Assembly: GCA_028752905.1 (NCBI GenBank)
Contig: JAQNBH010000003.1
Coordinates: 2,006,262 to 2,070,261 of the forward strand
Length of the DNA stretch: 64,000 nt
DNA from: Cladorhizidae sp. MBARI D1340-BT2
Taxonomy: Eukaryota; Porifera; Demospongiae; Poecilosclerida; Cladorhizidae
Reading direction: 5' to 3'
Position numbers and translations under genes: made by a program. Every line of letters begins with the position of its first letter. Position 1 is the stretch's first letter. The notes beneath the pieces were generated by a model. The model did no database searches and had not been told where the DNA came from. It saw nothing but the letters and a program-made list of their open reading frames with translations. Shown piece by piece: positions 1 through 50,387 of the stretch.

Positions 1-317
1 ATATACATACTGGCTGCACTATATAGCTAAAATATTCTGGCTATTTTCTGCTGTTGCCAAAAAATAGCTGAACCATGGTGTTGCCATCAGATCGCTACTT
101 AACGACTTCTGAACATGATAATAAAACATGTGAGATGCTAGTGTTTGGTAAAAACATAAACCATGGCAACAACGTCATAAAGCTGGCAAACCACAGGAAC
201 ACATTCATTAGCACATATATACACCTCATAACAACACCTACTCCTATTTCCCGCCACAAGGAATTGAGTACGCGGGACTAATTTTTTCCTAATTACCACT
301 ATTACTTAGTTGAGAGA

Positions 318-38740
<38,423 letters not shown>

Positions 38741-38885
38741 GTGCAAGAAAACATGTTATGGGCAAAACAGAAGAAAAGGGTCCATCGGAATTATTGTGAC
38801 ATGCGATTAGAACAGTTTCTTTGATGTGGTGATATGATTTTTTTGCTCGAGTTTTTTAGTTGCCGTTTTATTATCCTTTTTTCAC

Positions 38886-38891
38886 AATAAA
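38886..38891 (+). terminator. NUP50 polyadenylation signal
   Basis: AATAAA 146 bases after the NUP50 stop codon. Confidence 0.65.
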
Positions 38892-40412
38892 TAGCTAGCA
38901 AGTTGTTGTTTTCCTGGTGAAGACTTTAGTAAACTAAATATCGTATTCGTGCACTTCAGTGTGTGTATAACCATATCCAATAGGGTGGCAAGTTTTGCTA
39001 TATAGAAGTAGTGACAATTTCTCCTGGAGAAGTTTGCTTCAAGTTTGAGACACTATTTTATGTATTGTGCATTTCTTTGCTGTAACTTACAGCATTGTTA
39101 GTCATAATTTCTTCTGTTACTCTTGTGCTTATTGCCCATCAATTTATTTTTACACTTATTTATCAAGGCATGAGGTACACATCTCCCACCCTGGCCTGGC
39201 ATTGAGCTCATGCAGTCCTGGGAGCCTCCCTTTCTATAACTTCAATATCTTTCAAATTGGGAGTAATGACAACAACATTTTGGGGGGAGGAACTTTCAAC
39301 ATAATACAATATCTTGTAAGTAATTTTCTTACACTGAGAGATAAGAAATAATTTTTTCCAGTTGTTTCTGAAAATATTCTTTCTCTTCATTGTGAAGGCA
39401 CATGCTCCTCTATATCAATTATTTTATATGATATTATAAAACAATATATCTTAATAGACTACTTATAAAAAATAGACAATATGATATTGGCTGAAACATG
39501 AATTTAGCAAACATTTCCTGAAAATAAATTTCCCAAGTTAACAGTCATTGTACTTCTAGATAATAGATAAAGAGTGCAGTGAATGTTGTCTTGGAATCTA
39601 CATGGTAAATTCTGGTTTCAATTTCCGCAGGATTTTGTATATATATATATTACTGCGAGCCAAACCTTAAGAGAGTCGTACCAAGAGTTTAGCTTGCGAG
39701 ACATGACGGGTGAGCGATTTCTTTTCGTTTCTATTCTCGCTGTAAAAATAAAGGAGTGATCTCGGGACACGTGAATACTTAGACCCCTCGGCCTCATCAG
39801 ATCGTGCTTTTTTAAATTTATTATTATTATTATTATTATTTGTGTAAAAAAATTAATAAAATGCACTTATTATTATAGTTTATAGAACCCCCTCCCCTCA
39901 AGTTCAAATGTTCAAGTGATGACTAGGAAAATGGCTCGTCCCCAACCCTGATGGCAAAGATCCCATTACTGAGGCTGCATTCCCACGCTGCACTGCCACA
40001 GAAACCCGTTATTATTATTATGAAACATAATAAAATAGTCTCTGGAGAGCACTAGACATCTATTTCCTTATAGGCGCGGCAAAACACGCAAGCGTAATGA
40101 TAAAGCATAAAACCACGAATTTTCGCCTCGTTATGGAAATTATATTGTAGTAGTATTTAAGTCAAGCATACATGAATATAACAGCTCGTGCATGTTTTGT
40201 AGACCAGCATATATTATGATTTAATCTGAGCCTGTAAGGCCACTAAAACGTGTTTTTTACTTCGACGACCTTTTACTGATTATTGGGTGTTTTGATTGTG
40301 TTGGACACGAGTCGTGATGGGCAGCGGTCAACCAATTACAAACAAAAATTGGCTGATATGAGACAAGAATTTAGCAATCGCCCTCTTTGGTAGCGATGCC
40401 ACTGAATCAGAA
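38892..40412. other. Intergenic region, no gene seen
   Basis: AT-rich unique sequence with short (ATT)n at about 39818-39840. Short open frames show no recognisable product. Confidence 0.55.
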
Positions 40413-40440
40413 TTGGTAGTTCACGAATAGTACAGACTGG

Positions 40441-42247
40441 CTAGTAACGTGATGCGCATGCGTACATGTAGGACAATGATAATAGGTACGGATCGATTGT
40501 GTGAGTGTATGTAGTATAGTATTGTCTATCTCCCCCAAGTCTTTGGCAAGTATGGTTGGAGACTGAGTAGTTGGTATGTCCAGAGTAGTAGTAGTCTGGT
40601 TTCCGATGGGTTCTCTTTGATCTTCTAAGTCCAGGGTCTGGGGTTGCTGTCTGGGTGTAGTGGAGTCTCCTAGGCTGGGCAACCGTGGCTTCTTTGGGGG
40701 TTGTATCCTGGTTCAGGGTCCGGTTTGTTCCAGGAGTGGTGATGGTGGGCGTGGTGTCCATGAGTGTGATAGGTGTTGGGAGGTTTCCTGTCGGGATGTG
40801 GTCCGAGTGGGTTTGGTCTTTGGTTTTAGTGGGTGTTGGCATCATCGGTGTGGTTTTGGGGTTTCCTGTTGGGTTGTGGTCTGAGTGGGTTTGGTCTTCA
40901 GTTTTAGTGGGTGTTGGCATCATTGGTGTGGTTTTGGTGATTGGTGGTGGAGCTTGGGTGGTGGTCTTGGTTCTGTGAAGGCTTTGTGCGATATCTTGGG
41001 TGATGGTTAGTTTGGCTGCGGGTTGTTGGTGTGGGGTGTATCTTCTCAAGAATTTCCTGTTCCTGAGGGAGACTCTCCCTGAGCCGTACATCTTCACCAG
41101 GTACTGGTGGTACTGCCTCACTTCGATCACCGTGCCGGTGCGATCCCATTTGTTGGGGTGGTGACCGGTCTGGTTTTGTACCCTGACAGTGTCTCCTGTC
41201 TGTAGTTGAGTGAGGGGTTTAGTATGTTCGCTCCAGCGTTCCTGGTTGATGTGATGTCGGTTTCGGAGTGCCTGTTCTCTTAGGTTTAGTGTGTTGCTCC
41301 AGGTCTGGTGTGGTATGTATTTCCCTTGGAGGACTGGTATCAGGTCTCTTGTTGGTCGTCCGAATGCGCATTCAGCAGGTGACTGTTTTGTGGAGGGGTC
41401 TGGGCTGTTCCGGTATTGGAGCATAGCCTTCTGAAAGATGTCAATTGAGAGGTCTCCGTCTGTGCCTGTGTTCCCGGATATTAGTCTCTTGATGGTTTTT
41501 ACTCCGATTTCCGCCCTGCAGTTGCTGTGAGGGTAGGCAACTGTGGTTTACCCCCCATGTCTTCAAGAAGTTTGAGGTGATGTGTGACGTGAACTCTGGG
41601 CCACCGTCTGTGGCTAGCTCGTCGGGGATGCCATACATTGAGAAGGTCTTTCTCAGGACATCAGTGAGGCCCTTTGCACCGTCTCTTGATCTCTCCACAA
41701 TAGGCCGGTTGGAGTATCGGTCAATCACCACTAAGTAGTTTTTCCCTAGGTGGTGGAAAAAGTCAGCACATATGTACTGGAAGGGGTACACTGGTAGGGC
41801 TGGTGGGGTAATTAGTCGGTCTTTGTACACCACAACGCCATCGATGGAGTAGAGATGGTCCCGATGAGTGTGGTAGTCTCTGATCGCTGGTTGTACTAGG
41901 TGGCGTCTGTCCGGGAAGCCGTCTTCGATGGTGTTAAGGAGAAGCATCATGTCGTCATCTGAAGATGTAGCTGTCTGTACTTGCTCCCAGCTGATAGGCT
42001 GTATGGAGTCCATGGTCGATGCGAGTGATTCTTGGATTGTGGTGTCCAAGTGGTCGGATATGTGTGACTCATCTGTGGAGATGCCGGCCATGAGGTTCGT
42101 TGGGATTGTGGTTGTGGGTCTCAAGGTTTGGTCCGAGGCAGAGTGTGCATCGTCCGTTAGGGTCATCTTGTCTGGGTCCTGTGTGCCGGTGGGGTACCTT
42201 GAGAGGGCGTCTGGTGTTTTGTTCTTGACGCCTGGGACGTTGATCAT
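40441..42247 (-). pseudogene. Gypsy integrase, frameshifted
   Basis: 42247-41441: NVPGVKNKTPDALSRYPTG linker, an H-rich finger remnant, then the DDE core with ICADFFHHLGKNYLVVIDRY and ATDGGPEF. A frameshift at about 41540-41430 moves the remainder to another frame (41424-40441: LQYRNSPDPSTKQSPAECAFGRP, DTVRVQNQTGHHPNKWDRTG, a chromodomain-like or SH3-like C-terminus). A 72-bp coding duplication (MMPTPTKTEDQTHSDHNPTG) lies at about 40770-40920. Integrase joins the cDNA to the host genome. Confidence 0.82.
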
Positions 42248-42254
42248 TTTGAAT

Positions 42255-43830
42255 TTGTAAGGCAGGGTTTTTTCTCAGATTGCTGAGTCTTGTGTTGGTT
42301 ATCTGCTCCAGGGATCTGTCTCCGAATATCTTGACGAGGGGTTTGTGGTCGACCACAATGATGAGGTTAGTGCAGCCTAGGACGAAGTGGCGAGCCTTAT
42401 CCAGGGCGTCTGCCACAGCGAGGGCCTCTCCCTCAATTGGAGCATAACGAGACTCCGCAGCGTGTGTGAATCGTGACCCGACTAGGGTGACCTTCCATTC
42501 GGTTTGGAAGAAAAAGACGTCGTTGGATGGGCACTGGCAGTGCTTCTGGAATAGCCAGTACCCTATCCCATTCTTTGACCAGTCGGTTGCTAGACAAGTT
42601 CGTTTGGTTTTGTCGTAGTTCTTCAACCCTTCTTGAATTTCCCTGACGATGGCTAACTTGGAGTTGTTGAATACCGATTTGTGTGATTCCTTCCAGGCAA
42701 ACTTCTCCGAGGGTTTCAGTAGGTCCCTGAATGGTTCCATGGCCGATGTCATGCTAAATGTATAGGAGACTTGGTTTACCAGTCCGAACCAAGATCTCAG
42801 GTTTTTAGGGGTCGGGAAGTCAGTGATGGCACGGATGTATTTTCTGCATGGCTTGACCGTTGTAGGGGTGATCTTGAATCCGGCAAACTCCACACTGTCC
42901 TCCGCGAAATGGAATTTCTCGGGGTTGAGGGTGACACCACCGTTGGTGGCACAGATGTGGAGCCATTCCACTGCCTGGGAGTATGCATCGGAGATGGTGT
43001 CGGACCGTAATAGAGTGTCGTCTATGCACTTTGTCTTCTTGTTGATGTGGGACACTATGCCGTCATACCTGCTGGTGTACACGTCCCCTGAGGCGATGTA
43101 GCCCTGGGGGGCGGTGCAGTAGCGGTATCTCCCCCATGGTGTAATGAAGGAGGTGAAGTGTCTGTCGTCCTCTTGGAGTGGTACGGAGTGGTAGCCATTC
43201 CAGGCGTCAAATATAGTCTTCCTTGTTTTCATTGGTACTAATCTTGCCTGGTGGAATGAGGATTGGGTGTAGTGTGTCTCCCTTGGGGCGTGTTGATTGA
43301 GGGCCTGGAAGTCAATGGTTCGACGAAGGGCGCCATTCTTTTTGGGGCAGATTACCATCCTGTGGCACCATGTAACTGGGGTTCCAATGGGGACTTTTTC
43401 GAGGACGCCAAGCCTGACCTCCCTGTCCAGTCCAGCCTTCACTTCGTCTTGCCAGTGGAGGGGGACAGGGATTGGGTTGTGGTGGGCAGTTGGTGTTGCG
43501 AGGGGGTCGATCCTTAGTCGCAGGGGTGGGCCAGTCATGAGAGGGAGTGGCTGGTGCTCGCAGGTGTTAAACGCAGAGCGATACAAGATTCTCACTAGTT
43601 TGCCTCTGTTTTCTTCCGTAGCCGGAAGTGGTAGTGAGGTCGGGATGGGTGGTAGGGGTGATCTTCTCGGGCACTGGCATGTTCGGTTGGGTGGGGTCGT
43701 CCAGTGGATGGTGGCGTGGCCCCTGCCTTTGTTGTGCTTGCCTGAATCCGAGATCCTTGCGATGCCTGTTTGGGGGAAAGACTGGTTGATGATCCCTAGG
43801 CTTCCTGGCTGAGGAAGACCTTGCTCACGT
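42255..43830 (-). pseudogene. Gypsy reverse transcriptase and RNase H
   Basis: Continuous frame of more than 500 codons, different from the gag frame. RT blocks: VTWCHRMVICPKKNGALRR, TIDFQALNQH, FDAWNGYHSVPLQED, FITPWGRYRY. The catalytic box reads CIDD instead of the usual YxDD. RNase H shows D in ATDWSKNGIG, E in APIEGEALAVADAL and D in IIVVDHKPLVKIFG. The frame leaves register near an A-run at about 42270, just before the integrase. Confidence 0.85.
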
Positions 43831-45301
43831 TGTGGGTCACGTATACCATTTGTCTTGTGGTCCTCCCTGATATGGTGTCGGATAGTCTCAGGATTGTGGC
43901 TCCTAGTATTCGCAGGTTGCTGTTGTTGGCAATATGCATGCGTAGGTTCACTGGTATGAGGTCCTCTGTGGTCAGGCCGAGCTTGTGGAGGATATTTCTG
44001 CCAGCAAGGCAGCTCTGGCATCCTGTGTCGGCAATTGCCTCTATGGAGGTCTTTTTTTTGACCGTCCTTAGGGTGTGTCCTAGGTGGCGGTAGTCGTCCT
44101 TGTTGAGGTCGATGTTGAGCCGGATGTACGGCTGAGGCTTTGATCTCCTCTTTATCCATGACTTCGTGGACTGGTTGTATACATGGTGGTCCAGGGTATT
44201 GGCTTTGTTGGGGTCGGATGTTGTTAGGTTGCATACCTCGTCGAACAGGGCACTCTCGAACTCCGTGGTGTGTTGTTTGCTATCGCCCCTGCACATCCTC
44301 TCAGTGTGGTGGTCTCTTCCACAACCAGTGCATTTTGACCCGAATGCTGGGCACTCTGATCGCCTTATTCGGGTTGGGGCGCTCCTGCCATGGCCTTTCC
44401 CTCCACAATAAGAGCAGATGTCCTCCTTTGGTGGGAGTACCTTCGTGTTCTGGGGTTTCTTCTGTCGCTTGTATGTGCTTCCCAGCGCTTCGGCTGATTG
44501 TGAGATGGACAGTCTCGATGCCGACCTCTTGCCAGCCTCCTTGGCTTCCATGAAACGTAGGGCTTGTTCCACTGTCATCTCCTGGTTGGCATCCCTGAGG
44601 AGGTCGATTTATATCTCTGTGTCAGCGAGCCCCCTGCATAGTACGTCTGCCACGTTCTCCTCGGAGTAATCTACAATGTGCCCACATCAACTGCATGGTT
44701 TCATGAATTTACATACACTTGCCTGTCCTCTCAGTCGAGCGCCGAATGGCTCATCGCGATCCTGTTTCATGTTATGGAGGGAGACTCGGGCGACCATAGC
44801 ATTCTCTTCCCTCACTGCCAGTGCCTTCATGGAGGCGAATACCTCGTCCTCAGTATTTCCGGCCAGGGTGCCACCCGCATTACGGGTGAGGTCCCTGCGC
44901 AGCTGATCGTCGCAGCACTCTAGCAGTTGCATGACCAGGTCCGGTCCGACTAGCTTGGTGGTGGCCCTGATGTAGTCACCACACCTTGATCTGAAGTATG
45001 TCCAGTCTTCTGAGGTACCTGCTGATGTGATGTCTGGCCTTTTCACCTTTTCCACCCTGGCCGTCTGCGGAGGCCCAGTCCTGTGGGTCATCGAGTGTGC
45101 TGACAGGAATGCAGCTGCCAGTACTGGGTCAACGTCGGGTATGACATAGTCGCAATCGTCGAAGGGGCATCTCATCTCTGCCATCCTACGTAGTGGTGTG
45201 CTCCAATTGGGGTTGTCGATCTCTTCTCTTGGTCGCCTCTTTCTGATAGGTGGGGGACCTCCTGGGCTCTTCAACATGTTGCCCTTGGAGTCTGTATACA
45301 C
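43796..45301 (-). pseudogene. Gypsy gag-protease with two nonsense codons
   Basis: A single frame from about 45301 to 43796 is broken only by TGA at 44689-44687 and a TAA at about 44610. The gag starts with a C2H2-like pattern (C-x4-C, then H-x3-H in CPFDDC...AHSMTH), then a capsid-like helical part (EDWTYFRSRCGDYIRA, MQLLECCDDQLRRDL). A Cys/His-rich nucleocapsid follows (CSYCGGKGHGR and CTGCGRDHHTERMC). The aspartic protease motif AIADTGCQSCLAG lies at about 44035. Gag packages the element RNA; the protease matures the particle. Confidence 0.8.
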
Positions 45302-45438
45302 AGATAATAAGTTGGTAGTTCATGAATAGCAATGTGTATACAGACTGGCTAGTAATGTGATGTGCATGCGTACATGTAAGACAATGATAATAGGTACGGA
45401 TCGATTGTGTGTGAGAGTATGTAGTAAAGTATTGTCTA

Positions 45439-45860
45439 AGCAATGTCAACAACAACAAATTTTACATGACCCTTTACCTATTAAACACTGCTGATTATTA
45501 TTTTCATTTTTTGTATTTATAATTTTTTAAATGAAGCATTGTGTGTGTATGCAACTTTTTATGTTTATATTTGCCTTCTATATATGAAAACTTTAATTCA
45601 TCCTCAAATAAACTAATTAAAGCAGTATTAGAATTATTGTCTCTGCAGATGTTCGTCTACATTTTTTCAGTCCATTAAACACCTATTATTTAATTCGTGA
45701 ATTATCAAATAATAATAATGTTATGTTATAATAATAATAATGTTATAATAATAATAATAATAATAAACATAATGCAATATCAGAGTCCATTCACACCTTA
45801 TTAATAATTATAATAAGTAAAACGTTTCCTGCACTCGAGATGTTCCCAGCACAGCAGGAG
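45439..45860. other. Spacer with solo MITE end and (AAT)n tail
   Basis: GACCCTTTACCT at 45468-45479 equals the MITE termini of intron 3 but has no partner. (AAT)n runs at about 45708-45770 are placed as the 3' tail of the adjacent minus-strand non-LTR element. Confidence 0.5.
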
Positions 45861-47930
45861 CGTTTCCACGCTGTATTGCTACTGACAACTGTTGGAGCAA
45901 GTAGAAATGGACCTTAGCCTCCCTAGTCTCCTCCTTAATCCTGCCCCTTAATAAAGGACATGGCCTCATCACCAAATACACCCGTGGTCTCGAAGCCCAG
46001 AGGAACGAAATAGTGGGTGTCTCTGATTGAACGATACTTTCATTTCTTCAGGAATTCAGCTCTGTTGGCAACCGTTCCAGGATCTCCAGACCTCAAATCC
46101 GCATAAGAGGGAGCAAACATATCTGAACATGTGGCATCCCAAACCAGAACCTTCCCATTCACAACTGTGGCACCATCAGGACGTCTGCCATCATCACTTT
46201 CCAGGTTCCAGGTAAGAGGGGATTTTGGCGGAACATAGAGATCTTTGGATCACTTGATTAATAGCAGCATGTCGAGAGTGGCGGCCCTGACTCTTTCTGC
46301 AATTGAGCCCATAAGTACCCTGCTGGTCAACTGGAGCTCCACACTGAAGACACTGGTGAAGACTACAAAGTGGTACACCAACACGAAGACCTGTGGCAAC
46401 ACCAATCAAATCGTCATCCATCCTCAAACCAACTGCAGACATAGGGAGGGCATGGAGCCAGGCACCTGCTTCACTCTTGGTAGCGGCCTAACACGAGCAT
46501 GCGCAGTATCATCCTGTGCTCCTTCCACAAGCTTGTTTAGGCAGGCCTTCACATGCGGAGTGTCCCAACACTTTTGGGAAAAGGATGACTCACCTGAGGA
46601 CGCGGGAACATTTATGTCTTTGCTCCACACATCCATACCTAACTGAAAAGCAGGATCACTACAGCCCTCAAATCTACTGGGCAAGATTCGGTGAACGAGA
46701 TCGAGGGAACCCGAAGCGGATGCCAGGAAAGCCGATGGAGCAGCACTTCTGATCCCAAGGCCACCAAATTTGACTGGCAAAGAGGCCTGTACCAAGTATC
46801 ACTGTGCGATGGGATGCTAACATTGGTGATATTGCTGAGTATGGCACACTGAACAGAGTCAAATTCTTTGAGCTTTAACGGAGAAGAAAAGCAGGGAGAA
46901 GTGCGGAGATTATATAATAACCTATGCATGGAGAAGGCATGATGGAGGAGACACAAAGCATCGTGTGAATAAAGATGGCTTATCCTGCTGCCCAAGAGCT
47001 CCAAGAGTTTAGTCCTGGACTCAATACATCTCTCAGTTCCTTCCAGACCACCAATGGGAGAGCCTAGCACTTCAGGGTTCACCACTTGAATACCTGGGAT
47101 AGCCCATAAGAATTCTCCTATAGCAACTGGGTCGTGACTGATGATCTCACACTTACTTTGGTTCAACTGTAAACCCACTCTCCCAGCCTCATGTTCTATG
47201 CTACGAAAATCATCAACGACATAAACCACCCAGAGTTCCGTCATCCAGGTAAAACACATTGAACTCTGACTTTAAATGTCTTTAAATGTCTCAAGAAACT
47301 GTGAATAGTTAGACAGAAAAGAAGTGGGCCCAATGGATCTCCCTGTTGAACTCCTACTGCAGAATCAATAATGTCACTTCCAAAGAAAAGAGAGGAGGGT
47401 GAGCTGTAAACAGAGTGCACAGAGGTGTAAATTTCAGGTGCAAATTCCTCAGTAGCTGCCAGCATTTTATCCCGATGGATTGAGTTGAATGCATTATGAA
47501 AGTCAAGTTTAAGCAGGACATTGCCCGGTTGAAGGGACTGGAAATAAACTCTGGCTGCATGGACCATAGCTTCTGCACCGAGCTTAGTACCATAACCAAG
47601 CTGAGAAGGTGCAAGAAGTCCACTCATAGCCTCTTTCAACATAATGCTAGAAACCTTCGCAATTAAGCATCTCAGCGTGCAACCAACCGCTATGGGCCTC
47701 ACACCCCCATCCTTCTTATTGAGAGCAACTAAGGAGGCACCAAAAAAAAACTGTCACACAGGAAAGGGAGTTCTACCTGCAAGAATCTGATTTGCAAATG
47801 ATGTCAAGGCTTTAATCAGGTTCACGCTGATGCATCTATGATTAAGTGCTGTGGATGTAGGCCATTGGGACCCCCAGTGGACCCACAAGGAAATGACCGA
47901 ATAGCCTTTACGATCAACTTCTCAGAAACT
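45861..47930 (-). pseudogene. Non-LTR retrotransposon with CCHC knuckle and restriction-like endonuclease
   Basis: Frames on minus from about 47930 to 45860 spell an RT: RPIAVGCTLRCLIAK, LGYGTKLGAEAMVHAARVY, LKLDFHNAFNSIHRDKM, GVQQGDPLGPLLFCL, and VVDD where a YxDD box is expected (47210), then LGSPIGGLEG. The thumb and C-terminal domain follow: FGGLGIRSAAPSAFLASASG, LGLRMDDDLIGVATGLRVGVP-like, a knuckle CLQCGAPVDQQGTYGLNC, GRHSRHAAINQVI, and GRRPDGATVVNGKVLVWDAT (46170-46115), a PD...D endonuclease core. CCHC followed by such an endonuclease is the layout of the R2/R4/NeSL-type lineages. Several frameshifts make it inactive; the 5' part is missing. Confidence 0.82.
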
Positions 47931-47958
47931 TATAATAATAATAATAATAATAATAATA

Positions 47959-48051
47959 AATTTTTAAATATAGATTGTTATTAGGTTAGTTATTAAATAG
48001 TTTCACACTGTGCTGTATTATGTATGTGATGGCCTTAACAGGCTCAGCAAT
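47959..48051 (+). repeat. 93-bp direct repeat, left copy (non-LTR 3' tail)
   Basis: TTTTTAAATATAGATTGTTA...AACAGGCTCAGCAATA occurs here and at 49459-49550 with one difference (GATGGCC / GATAGCC). The right copy follows the RT stop, so it is 3' UTR; the left copy sits directly at the truncated 5' end. Confidence 0.85.
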
Positions 48052-48057
48052 ATATAT

Positions 48058-49416
48058 CTGATGGGAATGGCAGAGGAATTGGAGAGAGCTGAGCTAGGAG
48101 TCAAAGTGGAAGGCTGCTGGTGTGGGGCACTCATGTATGCAGATGATGTTGTTCTTCTGGCTGACTCAGGGGCGGAACTGCAAGCTATGTTGGATGTGGT
48201 ACAGGCGTATGTGCTAAGGTGGAAGATGAAATTTAATAGCAAGAAGAGCAAGGTCATGGTAGTAGGGAAGAAGGAATCAGAAGTGCACTGGAGGATTGGT
48301 GAGGAGATATTGGAAGATGTCAAAGAACTCAAGTACTTAGGAATATGGTTTGATAGGAAGCTAAGGGGTAATGTTCAGTTAGAGAAGATGACAAAGAAGG
48401 CAGAAGAGTGGGTTGGAAAGGTAATATGGATGAGTAGAGTGAATGGGCAGGTGGAAGTAGACAGAGGAAGAATGGCGTGGGAGCTTCTAGCGCGACCCAG
48501 TATGGAGCATGCAGCCGAAGTGAGGTGGACAGGAGGACGGAATGCTCGCAAGAAGTTGGAGTCAGCACAGATGAGAGTGGGTAGGAGACTGTTGGGGGCA
48601 AGTGATACAGTAGCAGGAGTGGCAATATGGGGAGATATGGGGTGGAGGAAGCTAGAGGAGAGGAGGGAAGAGATGAAGGTTTTGTTTGGCAAGAGATTAG
48701 AGGTGTTGGAACAGAGCAGATTGGTTAAAGTTGTTGTAAATAAACTACGAGAGGATGGAGGAATTGGATGGTGGGAAGAATATAAGATCTTGAGGAGAAA
48801 GTACAAGATAAACAACGAGGTTGGGTCAGTGCGCAAGTGGAAGGGGAAAGTGAAGGTGAGAAATGAGAAGGACTGGGAGGAGGAAGTAGACGGGAAAAGT
48901 ACGCTGAATTATTATAAATCGGCAAAGAATGGTGCAGGGGTGGAGAGGTATGTGAGGTCCATGCATGGTCAGGAGGGTGTGCGGCTGCAATTTAGACTGA
49001 GGACTGCATCAGCTGGGTTGTTAGAGGATAAGAAGAGATGTGGGATAGTTAGGGATGAGAGGTGTATAATGTGTGATAGTGGAGCAGGGGAGGATGTGGA
49101 ACATTTCTTGGTGACATGCGGGGAATTTGAGAGGGATCGGCTGGTTCTGATAGATGAGGTACGCAGAATTGCAGGGGCAAGGCAGTGGCTGGATGAATTA
49201 AGAAGAGTGAGTAAGGATGGAAAGGTGGCATTGCTTTTGGGGAAAGATGTGGAGGGAGTAAGTGATGCAGTGATGGAGGAGGTGGGTGAGTGTGTTATGT
49301 ATTGGATAGGGAAGTGGTGGCAGAGGAGAAAGGAATTGTTGTATGGTCAGCTGAGGAATGATCTTTGGTCCACTCCTGTCCCCCCCTTCCTGAGCAGCGG
49401 GACACTCGTAACTTAA
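48058..49416 (+). pseudogene. 5'-truncated non-LTR reverse transcriptase
   Basis: An open frame of about 450 codons enters in the middle of an RT palm domain: GALMYADDVVLLADSG holds the catalytic YADD (about 48136), followed by KMKFNSKKSKVMVVGK, ELKYLGIWFDRKL and a long basic thumb/linker. A C-terminal CCHC knuckle (RCIMCDSGAG...VEHFLVTC; C352-x2-C355, H365, C370 counting from 48010) and TAA at 49414 close it. It is uninterrupted but lacks fingers, the first half of the palm and any endonuclease, so it cannot act alone. Upstream ATGs at 48010 belong to the duplicated 3' tail. Confidence 0.85.
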
Positions 49417-49458
49417 TATTGTGGATAATTTTATTAATTAAGTATACTGTTGACTTCT

Positions 49459-49560
49459 TTTTTAAATATAGATTGTTATTAGGTTAGTTATTAAATAGTT
49501 TCACACTGTGCTGTATTATGTATGTGATAGCCTTAACAGGCTCAGCAATAGCAACATTAA
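49459..49560 (+). repeat. 93-bp direct repeat, right copy, 3' UTR of the RT fragment
   Basis: Right copy of the repeat at 47959-48051, followed by an A/T-rich tail (AAATAAAAAATAAAATAATA). Confidence 0.85.
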
Positions 49561-49854
49561 ATCATAAAAATAAAAAATAAAATAATAATAATAGTAATGT
49601 CCCAATTGGGATAGAGACCACTGGAGTGTTTGGAGGGGAGGCATCTTTGTTCCTTCGGGAGTTAGGTGGCTGTCTCAAAGCAAAGTGCGACTAACCACGT
49701 TCCCATCATTTTCTCCTCCAGAGAATTTCCATTGCGATCCAGCGGTGTTAGGCACTAGTTGGTATACTAGTGATGACTATTCTTACTTACTTAAATTAGC
49801 TAGCTAGTTCTTTATTGGTAGTTATATATAGGGCGATATCTATATATATGTATA

Positions 49855-49859
<5 letters not shown>

Positions 49860-49918
<59 letters not shown>

Positions 49919-50190
49919 ATAGTAATAATAATAATAATTAAAAGCAGTCCGAGGTTTCCTGCATGCAAGATGTTCCCAGCACAGCAGCAGCATTTCCACG
50001 CTGTATTTCTACAGACAACCTTTGAGCAAGTAGAAATGGGCCTTAGCCTCCCTAGTTCCTCCTTAATTCTCCTGCCCAACTCCTTAATAAAGGACATGGC
50101 CTCATCACCAAATACACCCGCGGTCTCGAAGCCCAGAGGAACGAAATAGTGGGTGTCTCGGATCTAACGATACTTTTCTTTTTTCATTCT
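49860..50190 (-). pseudogene. 5'-truncated 3' end of the restriction-endonuclease non-LTR family
   Basis: Positions 49960-50190 match 45840-46040 at high identity (same AGATGTTCCCAGCACAGCAG and TGGTCTCGAAGCCCAGAGGA stretches); minus strand encodes MSFIKELGRRIKEELG. An (AAT)n tract at 49860-49930 is its 3' tail, as in the longer copy. Confidence 0.82.
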
Positions 50191-50387
50191 ATAGTAAATC
50201 TGTCCACTCTTTATCCTCTAGTATTTCTACAGAAAGGCTAACTTGAAATTTTGCCGACTTCAGTGTTGATCGAATAATATTGTCAATGATTATTTATTGG
50301 CTCCATTTTGGGATAGAGGGTATTCAGACTTTGCACCAAGCTTCTAATGACTGCAGCAAAAAATCCAGAGGGACAACAACAATTTAG

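Larger units (their letters stand above)
40413..45438 (-). mobile_element. Ty3/gypsy LTR retrotransposon, degenerate
   Basis: Similar direct repeats at 40413-40528 (116 bp) and 45312-45438 (127 bp; a GCAATGTGTATA-type indel accounts for most of the difference) bound a 4.8-kb coding region on the minus strand. A purine tract (GACTTGGGGGAGA on minus) precedes the 3' repeat, as a polypurine tract should. On the element strand the repeats read TAGACAATAC...GAACTACCAA, not TG...CA, and no clear tRNA primer site follows. Order gag, zinc finger, protease, RT, RNase H, integrase is that of Ty3/gypsy. Two nonsense codons and at least three frameshifts make this copy inactive. Confidence 0.85.

Noticed and set aside
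47959..49560. LTR retrotransposon with 93-bp LTRs
   Set aside because: The enclosed RT is non-LTR type with a C-terminal CCHC knuckle and no integrase, protease or primer-binding site; the repeat is its 3' UTR.
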